Shown here: positions 1-9,064 of the stretch, piece by piece
Layout: every line of letters starts with the position of its first letter
How positions within the stretch are numbered: the stretch's first letter is position 1
Source of the DNA: Chryseobacterium sp. JUb7
GTDB lineage: Bacteria > Bacteroidota > Bacteroidia > Flavobacteriales > Weeksellaceae
DNA length: 64,000 nucleotides
NCBI RefSeq assembly: GCF_024806495.1
Contig: NZ_JANUFF010000003.1
Coordinates: forward strand, 398,015 to 462,014
Direction: 5' to 3'
Notes under the pieces: model-generated
Told to the model about the DNA's origin: nothing
The model's input: only the letters and a program-made list of their open reading frames with translations
Databases searched by the model: none
Program-made: the position numbers and the translations under genes

Positions 1-740
1 GTATTTCTATTCACCAGGTTCGTCATATCGAAAGGGTGATGAAGTCTACAAATTTGAATGTGGAAGGTCTTCACATGCATACGGGAAGTGAGATCAAAGA
101 TCCGGACGTTTTCTTACAGGCTTTGGATATTATGCTGGAGCTTTCTGAGCATTTTCCAAACCTGAAATATCTTGATATGGGAAGTGGTTTCAAAATTCCT
201 TATCAGGACAGCGAAGAGGAAACTGATGTAAAGACTTTGGGTAAGAAAGTAGAAAAAGTAATTGCAGAATTTACAAAATCAACAGGAAAAAAATTCGAAC
301 TTTGGTTTGAACCAGGGAAATTTCTGGTTGGAAAAAGTGGATATTTATTAGTGAAAGCTAACGTGATTAAACAGACGACAGCAACGGTTTTCGTAGGGGT
401 GAATTCAGGATTTAACCATCTGATTCGTCCGATGTTCTATGATTCTTACCACACGATTGAAAACTTATCCAATCCAAAAGGAGCAGAGAGAATTTATACA
501 GTCGTTGGAAATATTTGCGAAACAGATACTTTCGCTTGGGACAGAAAGCTTAATGAAGTACGTGAAGGTGATATTTTGGCTTTCCATAACGCTGGAGCTT
601 ATGGTTTTGAGATGAGTTCAAACTTTAATTCAAGACTGAAGCCGGCTGAGGTTCTTTTATTAGACGGAAAAGCTCACCTAATCAGAAAAAGAGATGAATT
701 TGAAGATTTATTGAGAAATCAAATCGAAGTAATCAACTAA
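1..740 (+). CDS. lysA: Diaminopimelate decarboxylase, 3' part (5' end outside window)
   Basis: Last step of lysine biosynthesis: decarboxylation of meso-diaminopimelate to lysine by a PLP enzyme of alanine-racemase fold type III. The frame is open to the left edge (first full codon at position 3), so the N-terminal part with the PLP lysine lies outside. Visible are GLHMHTGSEI, typical of LysA/ornithine decarboxylase barrels, DMGSGFKIPY (phosphate-binding glycine loop), EPGKFLVG, and CETDTF followed by NAGAYGFEMSSNFN, the C-terminal substrate and dimer-interface motifs. The GTG at 36 is internal and not a real start. A strong terminator follows directly, so lysA ends its transcription unit. 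Family assignment is firm; LysA rather than another decarboxylase follows from the CETD and GAYG motifs. Confidence 0.93.
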   Translation, partial: ISIHQVRHIERVMKSTNLNVEGLHMHTGSEIKDPDVFLQALDIMLELSEHFPNLKYLDMGSGFKIPYQDSEEETDVKTLGKKVEKVIAEFTKSTGKKFELWFEPGKFLVGKSGYLLVKANVIKQTTATVFVGVNSGFNHLIRPMFYDSYHTIENLSNPKGAERIYTVVGNICETDTFAWDRKLNEVREGDILAFHNAGAYGFEMSSNFNSRLKPAEVLLLDGKAHLIRKRDEFEDLLRNQIEVIN

Positions 741-748
741 AATACAAG

Positions 749-777
749 AACTCCGCAGAAAATAGCGGAGTTTTTTT
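749..777 (+). terminator. Intrinsic terminator of lysA
   Basis: Stem AACTCCGC / GCGGAGTT with an 8-base loop, followed by a run of seven T. It lies 9 bases after the lysA stop. Confidence 0.9.
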
Positions 778-810
778 ATGGACTTAAGCTAATTTTAATA
801 CTAAAGAATC

Positions 811-839
811 TTTGAAATATTTATTATTCCCTAAATTTG
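811..839 (+). promoter_or_regulatory. Candidate Bacteroidota promoter for poxB
   Basis: TTTG at 811-814 and TAAATTTG at 832-839 match the Bacteroidota -33 and -7 boxes with a 17-base spacer. It lies downstream of the lysA terminator and would give a leader of about 80 bases. Seen as sequence match only. Confidence 0.5.
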
Positions 840-927
840 ATAGAGGCTTAATCTTAATAAGAAGTCTTGTTAATCCATATTCACATCCGTTTTTTTCGAA
901 TACATATAACCACCAAAAATATTAATT

Positions 928-2661
928 ATGGCTAAAAACATAGCTGAGCAAATTGTTGAAATGCTCGAAAACGCAAATGTGAAAAGAATTTATGCAGTAA
1001 CCGGCGACAGTCTTAATCATTTAAATATTGCCGTAAAAAAAAGCAGTATCGAATGGATTCATGTAAGGCATGAAGAGGTAGGAGCTTATGCGGCGGCGGC
1101 AGAAGCAGAGCTTGATGGCTTTGCGGTTTGTGCAGGAAGCTGCGGACCGGGACACGTTCATTTGATTAACGGGGTATATGAGGCACATCGTTCTCATGTT
1201 CCAATGTTGGTAATTGCTTCTACAATTCCAAGCGAAGAAATGGGGATGGACTATTTCCAGGAAACAAATACCATCAAGTTATTTGACGACTGCAGTCATT
1301 ATAACCAGATGATTACAAGACCGGAGCAGGTTCAAAGGACTTTGCAGACTGCGATTCAGCATGCTTTTTCTAAAAAGGGAGTTGCGGTAATCGGTCTTCC
1401 GGGAGATGTTTCTGAACTGGATGCTGAAGAAGCTACGACTTCGAATAAAATATTTAAAACAAATCCGGTTATTCGCCCTTCTGATGATGAATTGAATCAA
1501 TTGGCGAATTTAATTAACGAAAGCGAAAAAGTAACCATCTACTGCGGAATTGGAGCGGAACATTCCAATGCTGAGGTGGTGGCGTTATCAAAATATTTAA
1601 AAGCTCCTATTGGATATTCTTTCCGTGGAAAAATGGCTATTCAGCCAAATAATCCTAATGAGGTGGGGTTAACGGGGCTTTTGGGACTTCCTTCAGCCTA
1701 TCACGCAATGCATGAAGCCGATTTGCTGATTCTTCTGGGAACAGATTTTCCGTATCAGAAATTCATGCCTGTTAAAAATAAAATCGTTCAGATTGATGAA
1801 AGTCCTGAAAGATTAGGCAGAAGAGCTAAGCTCGAGTTGGGATTGACAGGTGATGTGAAAGAAACGATCAAAGCTTTATTGCCATTACTAAAAGAGAAAA
1901 CAGAAATTCATTTCCTGAATCAACAATTGGAATTTTATGAAAAAGTAAAAGAAACCCAATTGACGTATGTGAAAGATTTCGGAAAAGAAAATGCTATCCA
2001 GCCGGAATTTGTGGCTCATACTTTAGATCAGTTGGCTAAGAAAGATGCGATTTTTACAGTAGATACAGGAATGTGCTGTGTATGGGGAGCAAGATATATT
2101 ACAGGAACAGGAGAACGTAAAATGCTGGGTTCATTCAATCATGGATCCATGGCGAACGCAATGCCAATGGCAATTGGTGCTTCTCTGGCTCATCCGGACA
2201 AACAGGTAATTGCAATGTGTGGGGACGGTGGTTTATCAATGTTGCTGGGAGATATGGCGACGATTTTCCAATATAAACTGCCTATAAAGCTCATTGTTTT
2301 TAATAACAGAGCGTTGGGGATGGTAAAACTGGAAATGGAAGTCGGCGGGATGCCTGACAATGAAACGGATATGATCAACCCGGACTTTGGAATGATTGCT
2401 CAGGCAATGGGATACCCGGGCAAAAATGTTCATAAGCCTGAAGAAGTTGAAGCAGCGATCAAAGAGTGTCTGAATTATAACGGACCTTATTTATTAAACA
2501 TTTTTACCAATCCGAATGCATTGGCCCTGCCTCCTAAAATTGAATTCGATCAGGTTGTCGGAATGACAAAATCTATGGCACAGCTGATGCTTGGAGGGAA
2601 AATGGAAGAAGCATTAGATACTGTAAAAACAAACTATAAACATATTAAAGGATTGCTATAA
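928..2661 (+). CDS. poxB: Pyruvate dehydrogenase (quinone)/pyruvate oxidase-like ThDP enzyme
   Basis: Predicted to oxidatively decarboxylate pyruvate to acetate and CO2, passing electrons through FAD to quinone at the membrane. The 577 residues follow E. coli PoxB (572) end to end: VTGDSLN near residue 25, HVRHEE near 45-50 with the ThDP-activating glutamate, CAGSCGPGHVHLINGVYEAHR, YFQET, a central FAD/nucleotide domain (residues about 190-340), LGSFNHGSMANAMP, then the ThDP motif starting at GDG (about 431) and ending in VFNN. In E. coli the last ~20 residues bind membrane; the tail here (KTNYKHIKGLL) resembles that region. The start has an A-rich leader. The next gene starts on its stop codon (TAATG), so the two are translationally coupled. 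Acetolactate synthase is the main alternative but the match to PoxB is much closer. Confidence 0.88.
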   Translation: MAKNIAEQIVEMLENANVKRIYAVTGDSLNHLNIAVKKSSIEWIHVRHEEVGAYAAAAEAELDGFAVCAGSCGPGHVHLINGVYEAHRSHVPMLVIASTIPSEEMGMDYFQETNTIKLFDDCSHYNQMITRPEQVQRTLQTAIQHAFSKKGVAVIGLPGDVSELDAEEATTSNKIFKTNPVIRPSDDELNQLANLINESEKVTIYCGIGAEHSNAEVVALSKYLKAPIGYSFRGKMAIQPNNPNEVGLTGLLGLPSAYHAMHEADLLILLGTDFPYQKFMPVKNKIVQIDESPERLGRRAKLELGLTGDVKETIKALLPLLKEKTEIHFLNQQLEFYEKVKETQLTYVKDFGKENAIQPEFVAHTLDQLAKKDAIFTVDTGMCCVWGARYITGTGERKMLGSFNHGSMANAMPMAIGASLAHPDKQVIAMCGDGGLSMLLGDMATIFQYKLPIKLIVFNNRALGMVKLEMEVGGMPDNETDMINPDFGMIAQAMGYPGKNVHKPEEVEAAIKECLNYNGPYLLNIFTNPNALALPPKIEFDQVVGMTKSMAQLMLGGKMEEALDTVKTNYKHIKGLL

Positions 2662-3896
2662 TGAGTGCATCTTTGAAGAAATTCTATATCATAGCCTGGG
2701 TATTCGGGCTTGTTTTTTACTTTTTGGATTACGTCATCAGATCTGCTCCGGCAGTGATGATTCCTGAACTGGTAAGTAATTTTAACACGACTGAACTGAA
2801 GCTGATCAGCATGGTCGGAACCTATTATTATACCTATTCGACCTGCAGTCTGATTGCGGGAATTGCTCTGGACAAATTCGGAGGTAAAAAATCTCTTTTT
2901 GTAGGAACATTGATTTTAGGAATCGGATGTTTGTTATTTTTAATTTCAAGTCAGGTTGCTGGAGTTTCCGGAAGATTGTTACAAGGGGCGGGTTGCGCTT
3001 TTGCATTTCCCGGCTGTGTCTATCTGGCGAGTAAAGGTTTTTCTTCAAAGTCTTTGGCTACGGCAATCGGTTTTACGCAGTGTATCGGAATGTTGGGTGG
3101 AACTGCAGGTCAGTTTATTGTAGGTCCATGGGTGGAGCAAGGAGTAAATATTGATACTTTTTGGCTTTGGTCAGGAATAATAACGATTATTACGGCTTTT
3201 GCTTTATTTTTAGTTATTCCGAAAGAAAATAAATCTGAAGATTCAAAAGAAAATAAAACACATCATTTAGGATACTTAGAACCTTATAAGATTGTTTTTA
3301 AAAATCCTCAGTCATGGCTTTGCGGAATTATTTCCGGATTGTTATTTGCGCCTACCACAATATTTGCGATGACATGGGCGGTTGCATTTTTTCAGAAAGA
3401 TAAGCAGTTTGTTTTTCATGAAGCGGCAATTACCAGTGCGATGGTTGCTTTTGGATGGGTTTTTGGATGTCCGCTGTTGGGATTTATTACCGATAAAATA
3501 GGACGGAGAAAGCCTGTTTTAGTTGCCGGCGCAGTATTAATGATCATCAGTTTGCTTCAGCTAATCTATCTTCCGGATTTATATCCTGCAAAAATAAGTA
3601 TGTTTATTCTTGGATTGGGTTCAGGAGCAGCTATGATTCCTTATTCTGTTATTAAAGAGGCAAACCCTGATTTTGTGAAAGGAAGCGCAACAGGAGCAAT
3701 TAATTTCATCACTTTTGGAGTGACAACTTTATTGAGTCCGGTTTTCAGCAGATGGTTTGGAAAAAGCCTGGATGTTTCAGCAGGAGCACTTCATTTTCAA
3801 CATTCAATTTTATTTTGGATCGTAGGAATCGTTTTGGCAATTTTGGTTTCATTAATGTTGAAAGAAACAGGTAGTAAAGCTCAGCCGAGCCTTTAA
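2661..3896 (+). CDS. MFS transporter coupled to poxB
   Basis: A 411-residue major facilitator superfamily carrier with about 12 membrane spans. The MFS loop motif between helices 2 and 3 is seen as LDKFGGKK (residues about 70-77), and a second copy in the C-terminal half is ITDKIGRRK (about 273-281), so the two-fold repeat of the family is intact. ATG overlaps the poxB stop by one base (TAATG), so the pair is one operon. Substrate cannot be read from sequence; the coupling to a pyruvate-to-acetate enzyme suggests an organic acid such as pyruvate, lactate or acetate, but that is inference. Ends at a strong terminator. Confidence 0.85.
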   Translation: MSASLKKFYIIAWVFGLVFYFLDYVIRSAPAVMIPELVSNFNTTELKLISMVGTYYYTYSTCSLIAGIALDKFGGKKSLFVGTLILGIGCLLFLISSQVAGVSGRLLQGAGCAFAFPGCVYLASKGFSSKSLATAIGFTQCIGMLGGTAGQFIVGPWVEQGVNIDTFWLWSGIITIITAFALFLVIPKENKSEDSKENKTHHLGYLEPYKIVFKNPQSWLCGIISGLLFAPTTIFAMTWAVAFFQKDKQFVFHEAAITSAMVAFGWVFGCPLLGFITDKIGRRKPVLVAGAVLMIISLLQLIYLPDLYPAKISMFILGLGSGAAMIPYSVIKEANPDFVKGSATGAINFITFGVTTLLSPVFSRWFGKSLDVSAGALHFQHSILFWIVGIVLAILVSLMLKETGSKAQPSL

Positions 3897-3927
3897 ACAG
3901 GACAATTATTAAATAAAATATTTCAAT

Positions 3928-3958
3928 GAAACTTCACTTTTTAGTGGAGTTTTTTTTG
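3928..3958 (+). terminator. Intrinsic terminator of poxB-MFS
   Basis: Stem AAACTTCAC / GTGGAGTTT with a short T-rich loop, then eight T. Confidence 0.85.
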
Positions 3959-4007
3959 TTTTTTGGCGTAATTTTGGATTTTGTAAACTTGAACAAAAAA
4001 ATATACT

Positions 4008-4493
4008 ATGAAAGCAATAGCATTATTTATAGGGCTTTTTGTGGCAAATTTTATATTTGCCCAAACAGATTTAGAAGACAGGGATGATTCTTTTATCATA
4101 GAGAACAATAAAAATCTTTTAAAAATAGATATTAAAGAGCCGTTTTTACAGGTTGCTGTAAAGGGGTGTAATGATTTTAAACCTGCGGCTTTTGAAGGTG
4201 GAGCAGCTGCCTATAAAGAACTGTTAAGAAAGTATATGTACACTTATCTTAATTCAGATTTTTATACGCTGACAGGAGATTTTACCTTTACCTTAACTAT
4301 TGATGCTACAGGAAAAGTGATCGATATTGCGGGAGATCCAAAAGTTTTAAACAGTGATGTTTTTTTTGATGACATGCAATATGTGGTCAGAAGAATTAAG
4401 AAAAACTGGTCTCCGGCATCCTGCAATGGTCATCCTGTAAAATCTGAAATGAAAATGAAAATGAGTTTCTCTTCAATGTCTGCTGATATGTAA
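4008..4493 (+). CDS. Secreted TonB-C-like domain protein 1
   Basis: A 161-residue protein with a signal peptide ending near FIFAQ (residue 19). The mature part reads like the C-terminal domain of energy-transducer TonB proteins: FEGGAAAYKELL, a beta strand with DATGKVIDIAGDPKV, then RRIKKNWSPASCNGHPVKSEMKMKMSF, the W-x-P-A-x-x-N-G-x-P-V signature. It lacks a TonB transmembrane anchor and proline-rich spacer, so it is probably a free periplasmic relative and not a working TonB. First of three tandem paralogues, 3 bases before the next. Function unknown. Confidence 0.7.
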   Translation: MKAIALFIGLFVANFIFAQTDLEDRDDSFIIENNKNLLKIDIKEPFLQVAVKGCNDFKPAAFEGGAAAYKELLRKYMYTYLNSDFYTLTGDFTFTLTIDATGKVIDIAGDPKVLNSDVFFDDMQYVVRRIKKNWSPASCNGHPVKSEMKMKMSFSSMSADM

Positions 4494-4496
4494 TTT

Positions 4497-4910
4497 ATGA
4501 TAAAAACTATTTTAACCTTATGTATGTTCTTTATTGGTTTTAAAGGATATTCTCAAGAAAATCAAACTCAAAACGAACAGGTTTCCACATCTCAAAACGC
4601 GGAATTCCCTGGAGGAGATGATGCTTTTGCAAAAGAGTTCTTAAAAATGATTCATGCCTATATTGATATGAATAAATATGCTGCGAACGGACAGTTCGTT
4701 TTTGTGTTTGATATAGGTCCGAATGGTAAAATCGGAAATCTTGATGTGCTTCCAAAAGTAAAAAACAGTGAAATGTTCATCGAAGATATGGAGTTTGCCA
4801 TTAAAAGAGTAAAGAAAAAATGGAAACCAGCTACCCAAAACGGGAAACCTGTCGTTTCTAAAAAAGTGATTAAAATTAATTTTACGTCAGACCATTTTGA
4901 TCATGATTAA
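4497..4910 (+). CDS. Secreted TonB-C-like domain protein 2
   Basis: 137 residues; signal peptide MIKTILTLCMFFIGFKGYSQ, followed by FPGGDDAFAKEFLKMI, GQFVFVFDIGPNGKIGNLDVLP and KKKWKPATQNGKPVVSKKVIKINF. This is the same fold pattern as its upstream neighbour, with the W-K-P-A-x-x-N-G-K-P-V motif very clear. It starts 3 bases after the first copy and overlaps the third by 8 bases, so the trio is one operon. As with its neighbours there is no membrane anchor and no Ton-box-interacting architecture can be claimed. Confidence 0.72.
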   Translation: MIKTILTLCMFFIGFKGYSQENQTQNEQVSTSQNAEFPGGDDAFAKEFLKMIHAYIDMNKYAANGQFVFVFDIGPNGKIGNLDVLPKVKNSEMFIEDMEFAIKRVKKKWKPATQNGKPVVSKKVIKINFTSDHFDHD

Positions 4911-5631
4911 AAGGTTGTTGCTACTGTTTGGTTTTTTATTTGCTGGCTTTTTTAATGCACAGTTTTTAGATGCATATCCAGAAAAGCAGGATTTTTATGA
5001 AGGAGGTTTAGCTAATTTTTATCAAGAGGCGCATGATTATTTGACTAAAAATAATAGCAAAGAATGTGATGCTAAAGAAATTTACCAACCGAGATTTGTA
5101 ATTGCAAAAGACTCATCTGTAAAATTGATTAAAGATTCTGATACAGCAAACATTTCAAAAAATAAATGTGCATATAATTTATCCATCGAAATTATCAAAA
5201 ATCTTAAAAAATGGAAACCTGCAGAGGTGAAAGGTCTTAAAATTGGTGCTTTAACAGAGTTTATCTTTTACCCTAAAGATGTGATGGGCAATTATAAAAT
5301 GGGATATAATGCAGAGAATTTTGTGACTTCTGCTCAGTATCCGAAGGGATATGATATATTTAGAAAGGATTTTTACAATGAATTTATGACTCTTTTTGAT
5401 GATTATAGTATAAATGGAGATATAAATTTAGAATTTTATATTAATAAAGAAGGGCAAATTTCTAATCCAAGAATTTATCCTGAAATTAGCGACCAAAGGT
5501 TTAATATAGAATTTTTAAGAACCTTATCAAGGCTTAAAAAAGTTTGGAAGCCCGCATTATATAATAATATTCCAATTAAACAAAAAATTCTTTATCCTAT
5601 GAATTTTTCAACAAGATACTATGAAAGATAA
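4903..5631 (+). CDS. Secreted protein with two TonB-C-like repeats
   Basis: About 242 residues. An ATG at 4903 (MIKRLLLLFGFLFAGFFNAQ, a signal peptide) is preferred over the in-frame TTG at 4897; it overlaps the previous stop as ATGATTAA. Two copies of the domain seen in the two upstream genes appear: one ends with LKKWKPAEVKGLKIG (about residue 105), the second with LKKVWKPALYNNIPIKQK (about 220), each preceded by an FEGG/YPKG-type segment. It therefore looks like an internal duplication of the same unit. Third member of the tandem family; role unknown. Confidence 0.68.
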   Translation: MIKRLLLLFGFLFAGFFNAQFLDAYPEKQDFYEGGLANFYQEAHDYLTKNNSKECDAKEIYQPRFVIAKDSSVKLIKDSDTANISKNKCAYNLSIEIIKNLKKWKPAEVKGLKIGALTEFIFYPKDVMGNYKMGYNAENFVTSAQYPKGYDIFRKDFYNEFMTLFDDYSINGDINLEFYINKEGQISNPRIYPEISDQRFNIEFLRTLSRLKKVWKPALYNNIPIKQKILYPMNFSTRYYER

Positions 5632-5656
5632 TCTGCCATTCTGTCATAAGATTTTG

Positions 5657-5664
5657 TATCTTTG
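5657..5664 (+). promoter_or_regulatory. -7 box upstream of miaB
   Basis: TATCTTTG followed by CA, an exact Bacteroidota -7 box about 84 bases before the miaB start. No good -33 TTG at the usual distance, so support is moderate. Confidence 0.45.
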
Positions 5665-5747
5665 CAAATTCAACAAGTTCAAAGTTTAAAAAATTCAAAG
5701 TCGGAAAACCTTGAGCTTTAAATATTGAATTTTAAACAGACACTACA

Positions 5748-7187
5748 GTGCAAGAAAAATATATAGACGAAACAAAACAAGGAGAGGCATTTGCAATCGC
5801 TGAGAAAGACGGAAACTCTAAGAAATTATTCTTGGAGAGCTACGGTTGTCAGATGAACTTTTCTGATTCTGAAATCGTTGCATCAATCCTTAACGAACAA
5901 GGATACAATACCACTCTTAAAGTTGAAGAAGCAGATCTTATTCTTTTAAATACATGTTCAATCCGTGAAAAAGCTGAACAAACCGTAAGAATGCGACTTT
6001 CTCAGTTTAAAAATCTGAAAAAAGAAAGACCGAATATGACGGTGGGAGTTTTGGGCTGTATGGCTGAAAGGCTGAAAACCAAATTTCTAGAAGAAGAACA
6101 GTTGGTCGACCTAGTGGTTGGTCCTGATGCATATAGAGATTTGCCGAATCTTTTGAAAGAAACGGAAGACGGAAGAGATGCAATCAATGTAATCCTTTCA
6201 AAAGAAGAAACGTATGCAGATATTAATCCCGTTCGTTTAGGTGGAAATGGTGTTACTGCTTTTGTAACCATTACGAGAGGATGTGATAATATGTGTACAT
6301 TCTGTGTAGTTCCTTTTACGAGAGGTAGAGAAAGAAGCCGTGATCCACACTCTATTTTGGAAGAATGTAAAAGCCTTTGGGAGAGTGGATATAAAGAAAT
6401 TACTTTGCTGGGACAAAATGTAGATTCCTATCTCTGGTATGGAGGAGGTCCTAAAAAAGATTTTGCAAAAGCATCAGAAATGCAGAAAGCTACCGCAGTA
6501 GATTTTGCACAATTGCTTGATTTAGTGGCTAAGGCTATTCCTGAAATGAGAATCCGTTTCTCTACATCCAATCCTCAGGATATGAGTCTTGATGTATTCA
6601 GAATGATGGCTAAACATGATAATATCTGTAAATATGTGCACCTTCCGGTTCAGAGTGGAAGCAACAAGATGTTGGAAGCGATGAACAGGCAGCATACGCG
6701 AGAAGAGTATTTGGATTTAATTAAAAAAGCTAAAGAAATTGTTCCGGACATTTCTTTTTCTCAGGATATGATTATCGGTTTCTGCAACGAAACGGAGGAA
6801 GATCATCAGGATACCTTAAGTCTGATGAGAGAGGTTGAATATGACTACGGTTATATGTTTGCGTATTCAGAAAGGCCCGGCACTCCGGCACATAAGAAAA
6901 TGGAAGATAATATTCCGGCAGATGTTAAACAGAGACGTTTGGCAGAAGTAATTGCGTTACAGGGAGAATTGTCCAGAAACCGAATGAAATCTTATGTCGG
7001 AAAAAACCACCAGATTCTGATTGAAGGGATATCAAAAAAGAATAAAAATCAGTGGAAAGGAAGAAACTCTCAAAATGCTGTTTGTGTATTTGATATGCTG
7101 GAAGGACAAAAAATAGGTGACATTGTGGACGTTTTTGTATTTGATAACACACAAGGCACACTTTTAGGGGAAACAGTAAAAAGCTAA
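5748..7187 (+). CDS. miaB: tRNA-2-methylthio-N6-dimethylallyladenosine synthase MiaB
   Basis: Radical-SAM methylthiotransferase that converts i6A37 to ms2i6A37 in tRNAs reading UNN codons. 479 residues in the family order: N-terminal UPF0004 domain with Cys34 (SYGCQMN), Cys70 (NTCSIR) and Cys104 (LGCMAER) for the auxiliary 4Fe-4S cluster; radical-SAM cluster C179-x3-C183-x2-C186 (TRGCDNMCTFC) followed by FTRGRERSR; and a C-terminal TRAM domain (about residues 415-475). The chosen start is GTG at 5748; no ATG lies suitably close to it in frame, and the first ~25 residues are a variable extension as in other Bacteroidota MiaB. The C-V-V-P-x-T-R-G-x-E-R-S-R form separates it from RimO and MtaB. 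Confidence 0.95.
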   Translation: MQEKYIDETKQGEAFAIAEKDGNSKKLFLESYGCQMNFSDSEIVASILNEQGYNTTLKVEEADLILLNTCSIREKAEQTVRMRLSQFKNLKKERPNMTVGVLGCMAERLKTKFLEEEQLVDLVVGPDAYRDLPNLLKETEDGRDAINVILSKEETYADINPVRLGGNGVTAFVTITRGCDNMCTFCVVPFTRGRERSRDPHSILEECKSLWESGYKEITLLGQNVDSYLWYGGGPKKDFAKASEMQKATAVDFAQLLDLVAKAIPEMRIRFSTSNPQDMSLDVFRMMAKHDNICKYVHLPVQSGSNKMLEAMNRQHTREEYLDLIKKAKEIVPDISFSQDMIIGFCNETEEDHQDTLSLMREVEYDYGYMFAYSERPGTPAHKKMEDNIPADVKQRRLAEVIALQGELSRNRMKSYVGKNHQILIEGISKKNKNQWKGRNSQNAVCVFDMLEGQKIGDIVDVFVFDNTQGTLLGETVKS

Positions 7188-7257
7188 TTTGCCTGTATAT
7201 ATCCTGCTGCAAATTAATAAGTAATAAAAATGATCAATAATAACCTGTAAAAAGACA

Positions 7258-7686
7258 ATGGAAAAGCTTCAGAAATATTGCCTCAGTGTTTTATTGGTGA
7301 TCATATGCAGTAATGTTTCGGCACAGATCGGTCACGGATGTGTTGAAAACGAGGATTATAGGAGGCTTTATGAAGTTTATACTAAATTTTTAACCTCGCA
7401 GGGCTGTCAGGAAACTCAGGAAATTTCGCCTAAGAAAAAAATCAATCATTTTGCCATACACCAAAAGCAAAATGCTATTGATCTTATTGAAAATACCTTT
7501 CCAAATCGTCAGAATGACCATGGTTTTTATAAGCTTTGGCTAAACAATTTCAGCGAAGAAAGGCATAATCAGATTTTATCTAATTTTGAAAAACTAAGCA
7601 AAGAAAATCACTTTGCTGAAATGATATACTTTAAAAGTAAAGTTTCAAAAGTCAGAAACAAAGATTATTTAGAGGTAATTAGTTAA
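7258..7686 (+). CDS. Small secreted protein of unknown function
   Basis: 142 residues. A signal peptide is evident (hydrophobic LSVLLVIICSNVSAQ, cleavage near residue 23). The mature part is mostly charged and helical with two cysteines close to the start (GHGC and SQGCQ), which could form a disulphide in the periplasm, and ends in KSKVSKVRNKDYLEVIS. I recognise no domain. It stands alone between miaB and the sigma-54 activator with 70- and 84-base gaps and the same strand; co-transcription with miaB is possible since no terminator is visible after miaB. Confidence 0.6.
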   Translation: MEKLQKYCLSVLLVIICSNVSAQIGHGCVENEDYRRLYEVYTKFLTSQGCQETQEISPKKKINHFAIHQKQNAIDLIENTFPNRQNDHGFYKLWLNNFSEERHNQILSNFEKLSKENHFAEMIYFKSKVSKVRNKDYLEVIS

Positions 7687-7770
7687 TTTTTTAAACAAAT
7701 TTTTAACTAATTAAAAGATCTTCAGTTTATTATGAGGATCAAATTCAAATCAATAATCTAAAATTTACTT

Positions 7771-9057
7771 ATGAGTATCGAATTACAAAATATAAAAAAC
7801 CGTTTCGGAATTATCGGAAACTTTCCGGCATTAAACCGTGCCCTGGAAAAATCTATTCAGGTTGCCCCGACAGATATTTCCGTTCTGGTAATCGGAGAAA
7901 GTGGGGTCGGGAAAGAATTTATTCCGAAAATCATCCATTCAGAATCTAAAAGAAAACATCAGCCTTATATCGTTGTCAATTGCGGAGCTATTCCAGAAGG
8001 AACTATCGATTCAGAATTATTCGGTCATGAAAAAGGTGCTTTTACTGGTGCTACAGCAACAAGAAAGGGATATTTTGAAGTGGCAGATGGCGGAACTATT
8101 TTTCTGGACGAGGTTGGAGAGCTCCCTTTGCAGACACAGGTTCGTCTGTTGAGAGTACTAGAGAGTGGTGAATTTATGAAAGTAGGTTCTTCACAGGTTC
8201 AAAAAACAAACGTAAGAATTGTAGCGGCTACTAATGTGAATATGATGAAGGCAATTCATGACGGAAGATTCCGTGAAGACTTGTACTATCGACTAAATAC
8301 CGTGCAAATTGATATGCCTCCTTTGAGAGAAAGAAAAGGTGATATTCATTTGCTGTTCAGGAAGTTTGCTATAGATTTTGCAGAAAAATACAGAATGCCT
8401 GAGCTTGAACTTGATCCGAGCGCTGTGCATTATGTTGAAAATTATACATTTCCGGGAAATGTCAGACAACTGAGAAATCTGGTTGAGCAAATGACGGTTG
8501 TGGAGCGAAACAGACATGTCACGGTAGAAAAGCTGGCTGAATATATTCCTATGGAGACCCATCTGCCAATGGTGGTTAATCAGCCTAATAATTCGAAGCA
8601 GACAGATTTTGGGAGCGAAAGAGAAATTATGTATAAAATTCTCTTCGATATGAGAAACGATATTAATGATTTAAAATCATTAACTTCGGAATTAATTAAA
8701 AATCGCGGTGCGGGGGATCTTAGTAATCATGAAAAAAGCTTGATTAACAGGATTTATACTCCTGAGCCACAGCAAAATGCTGTCCCAAGTTCTTTAGTAT
8801 ATTTTGAAGAGAATCATCATCCGGCAGTGCAGACTCCCACTATTATTTCAAACCCTGAAGAAAGTTATGAGGATTTTGAAGATATTGAAATTGAGGAAAA
8901 CAGACCCGAATCTTTGTCTCTTCAGAATAACGAGAAGGATTTGATTATCAAGGCGTTGGAAAAGCATAAGGGACGCAGGAATAAAGCTGCTGATGAGTTG
9001 GGGATTTCGCAACGAACATTATACAGAAAAATAAAACAATATAACTTAGAAGAATAA
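7771..9057 (+). CDS. Sigma-54-dependent transcriptional activator (no receiver domain)
   Basis: 428-residue bacterial enhancer-binding protein. The AAA+ domain begins almost at the N-terminus: Walker A GESGVGKE (about residues 47-54), the sigma-54-contacting GAFTGA loop (about 90-95), Walker B with IFLDEVGELP (about 110-120), and the RFREDLYYRLN arginine-finger region. A long acidic linker (about 270-385) follows, then a Fis-type HTH at the C-terminus (KHKGRRNKAADELGISQRTLYRKI). There is no N-terminal receiver, GAF or PAS domain, so activity is not obviously phospho-controlled. It heads a run of four genes with an LptE-like lipoprotein. The first neighbour starts 7 bases after its stop. The target promoters are not evident in the window. 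Confidence 0.9.
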   Translation: MSIELQNIKNRFGIIGNFPALNRALEKSIQVAPTDISVLVIGESGVGKEFIPKIIHSESKRKHQPYIVVNCGAIPEGTIDSELFGHEKGAFTGATATRKGYFEVADGGTIFLDEVGELPLQTQVRLLRVLESGEFMKVGSSQVQKTNVRIVAATNVNMMKAIHDGRFREDLYYRLNTVQIDMPPLRERKGDIHLLFRKFAIDFAEKYRMPELELDPSAVHYVENYTFPGNVRQLRNLVEQMTVVERNRHVTVEKLAEYIPMETHLPMVVNQPNNSKQTDFGSEREIMYKILFDMRNDINDLKSLTSELIKNRGAGDLSNHEKSLINRIYTPEPQQNAVPSSLVYFEENHHPAVQTPTIISNPEESYEDFEDIEIEENRPESLSLQNNEKDLIIKALEKHKGRRNKAADELGISQRTLYRKIKQYNLEE

Positions 9058-9064
9058 AAAACAC

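Noticed and set aside
4903..5631. TonB energy transducer itself
   Set aside because: The proteins have signal peptides cleaved off and no proline-rich spacer or membrane anchor, so they cannot be TonB in the usual sense.
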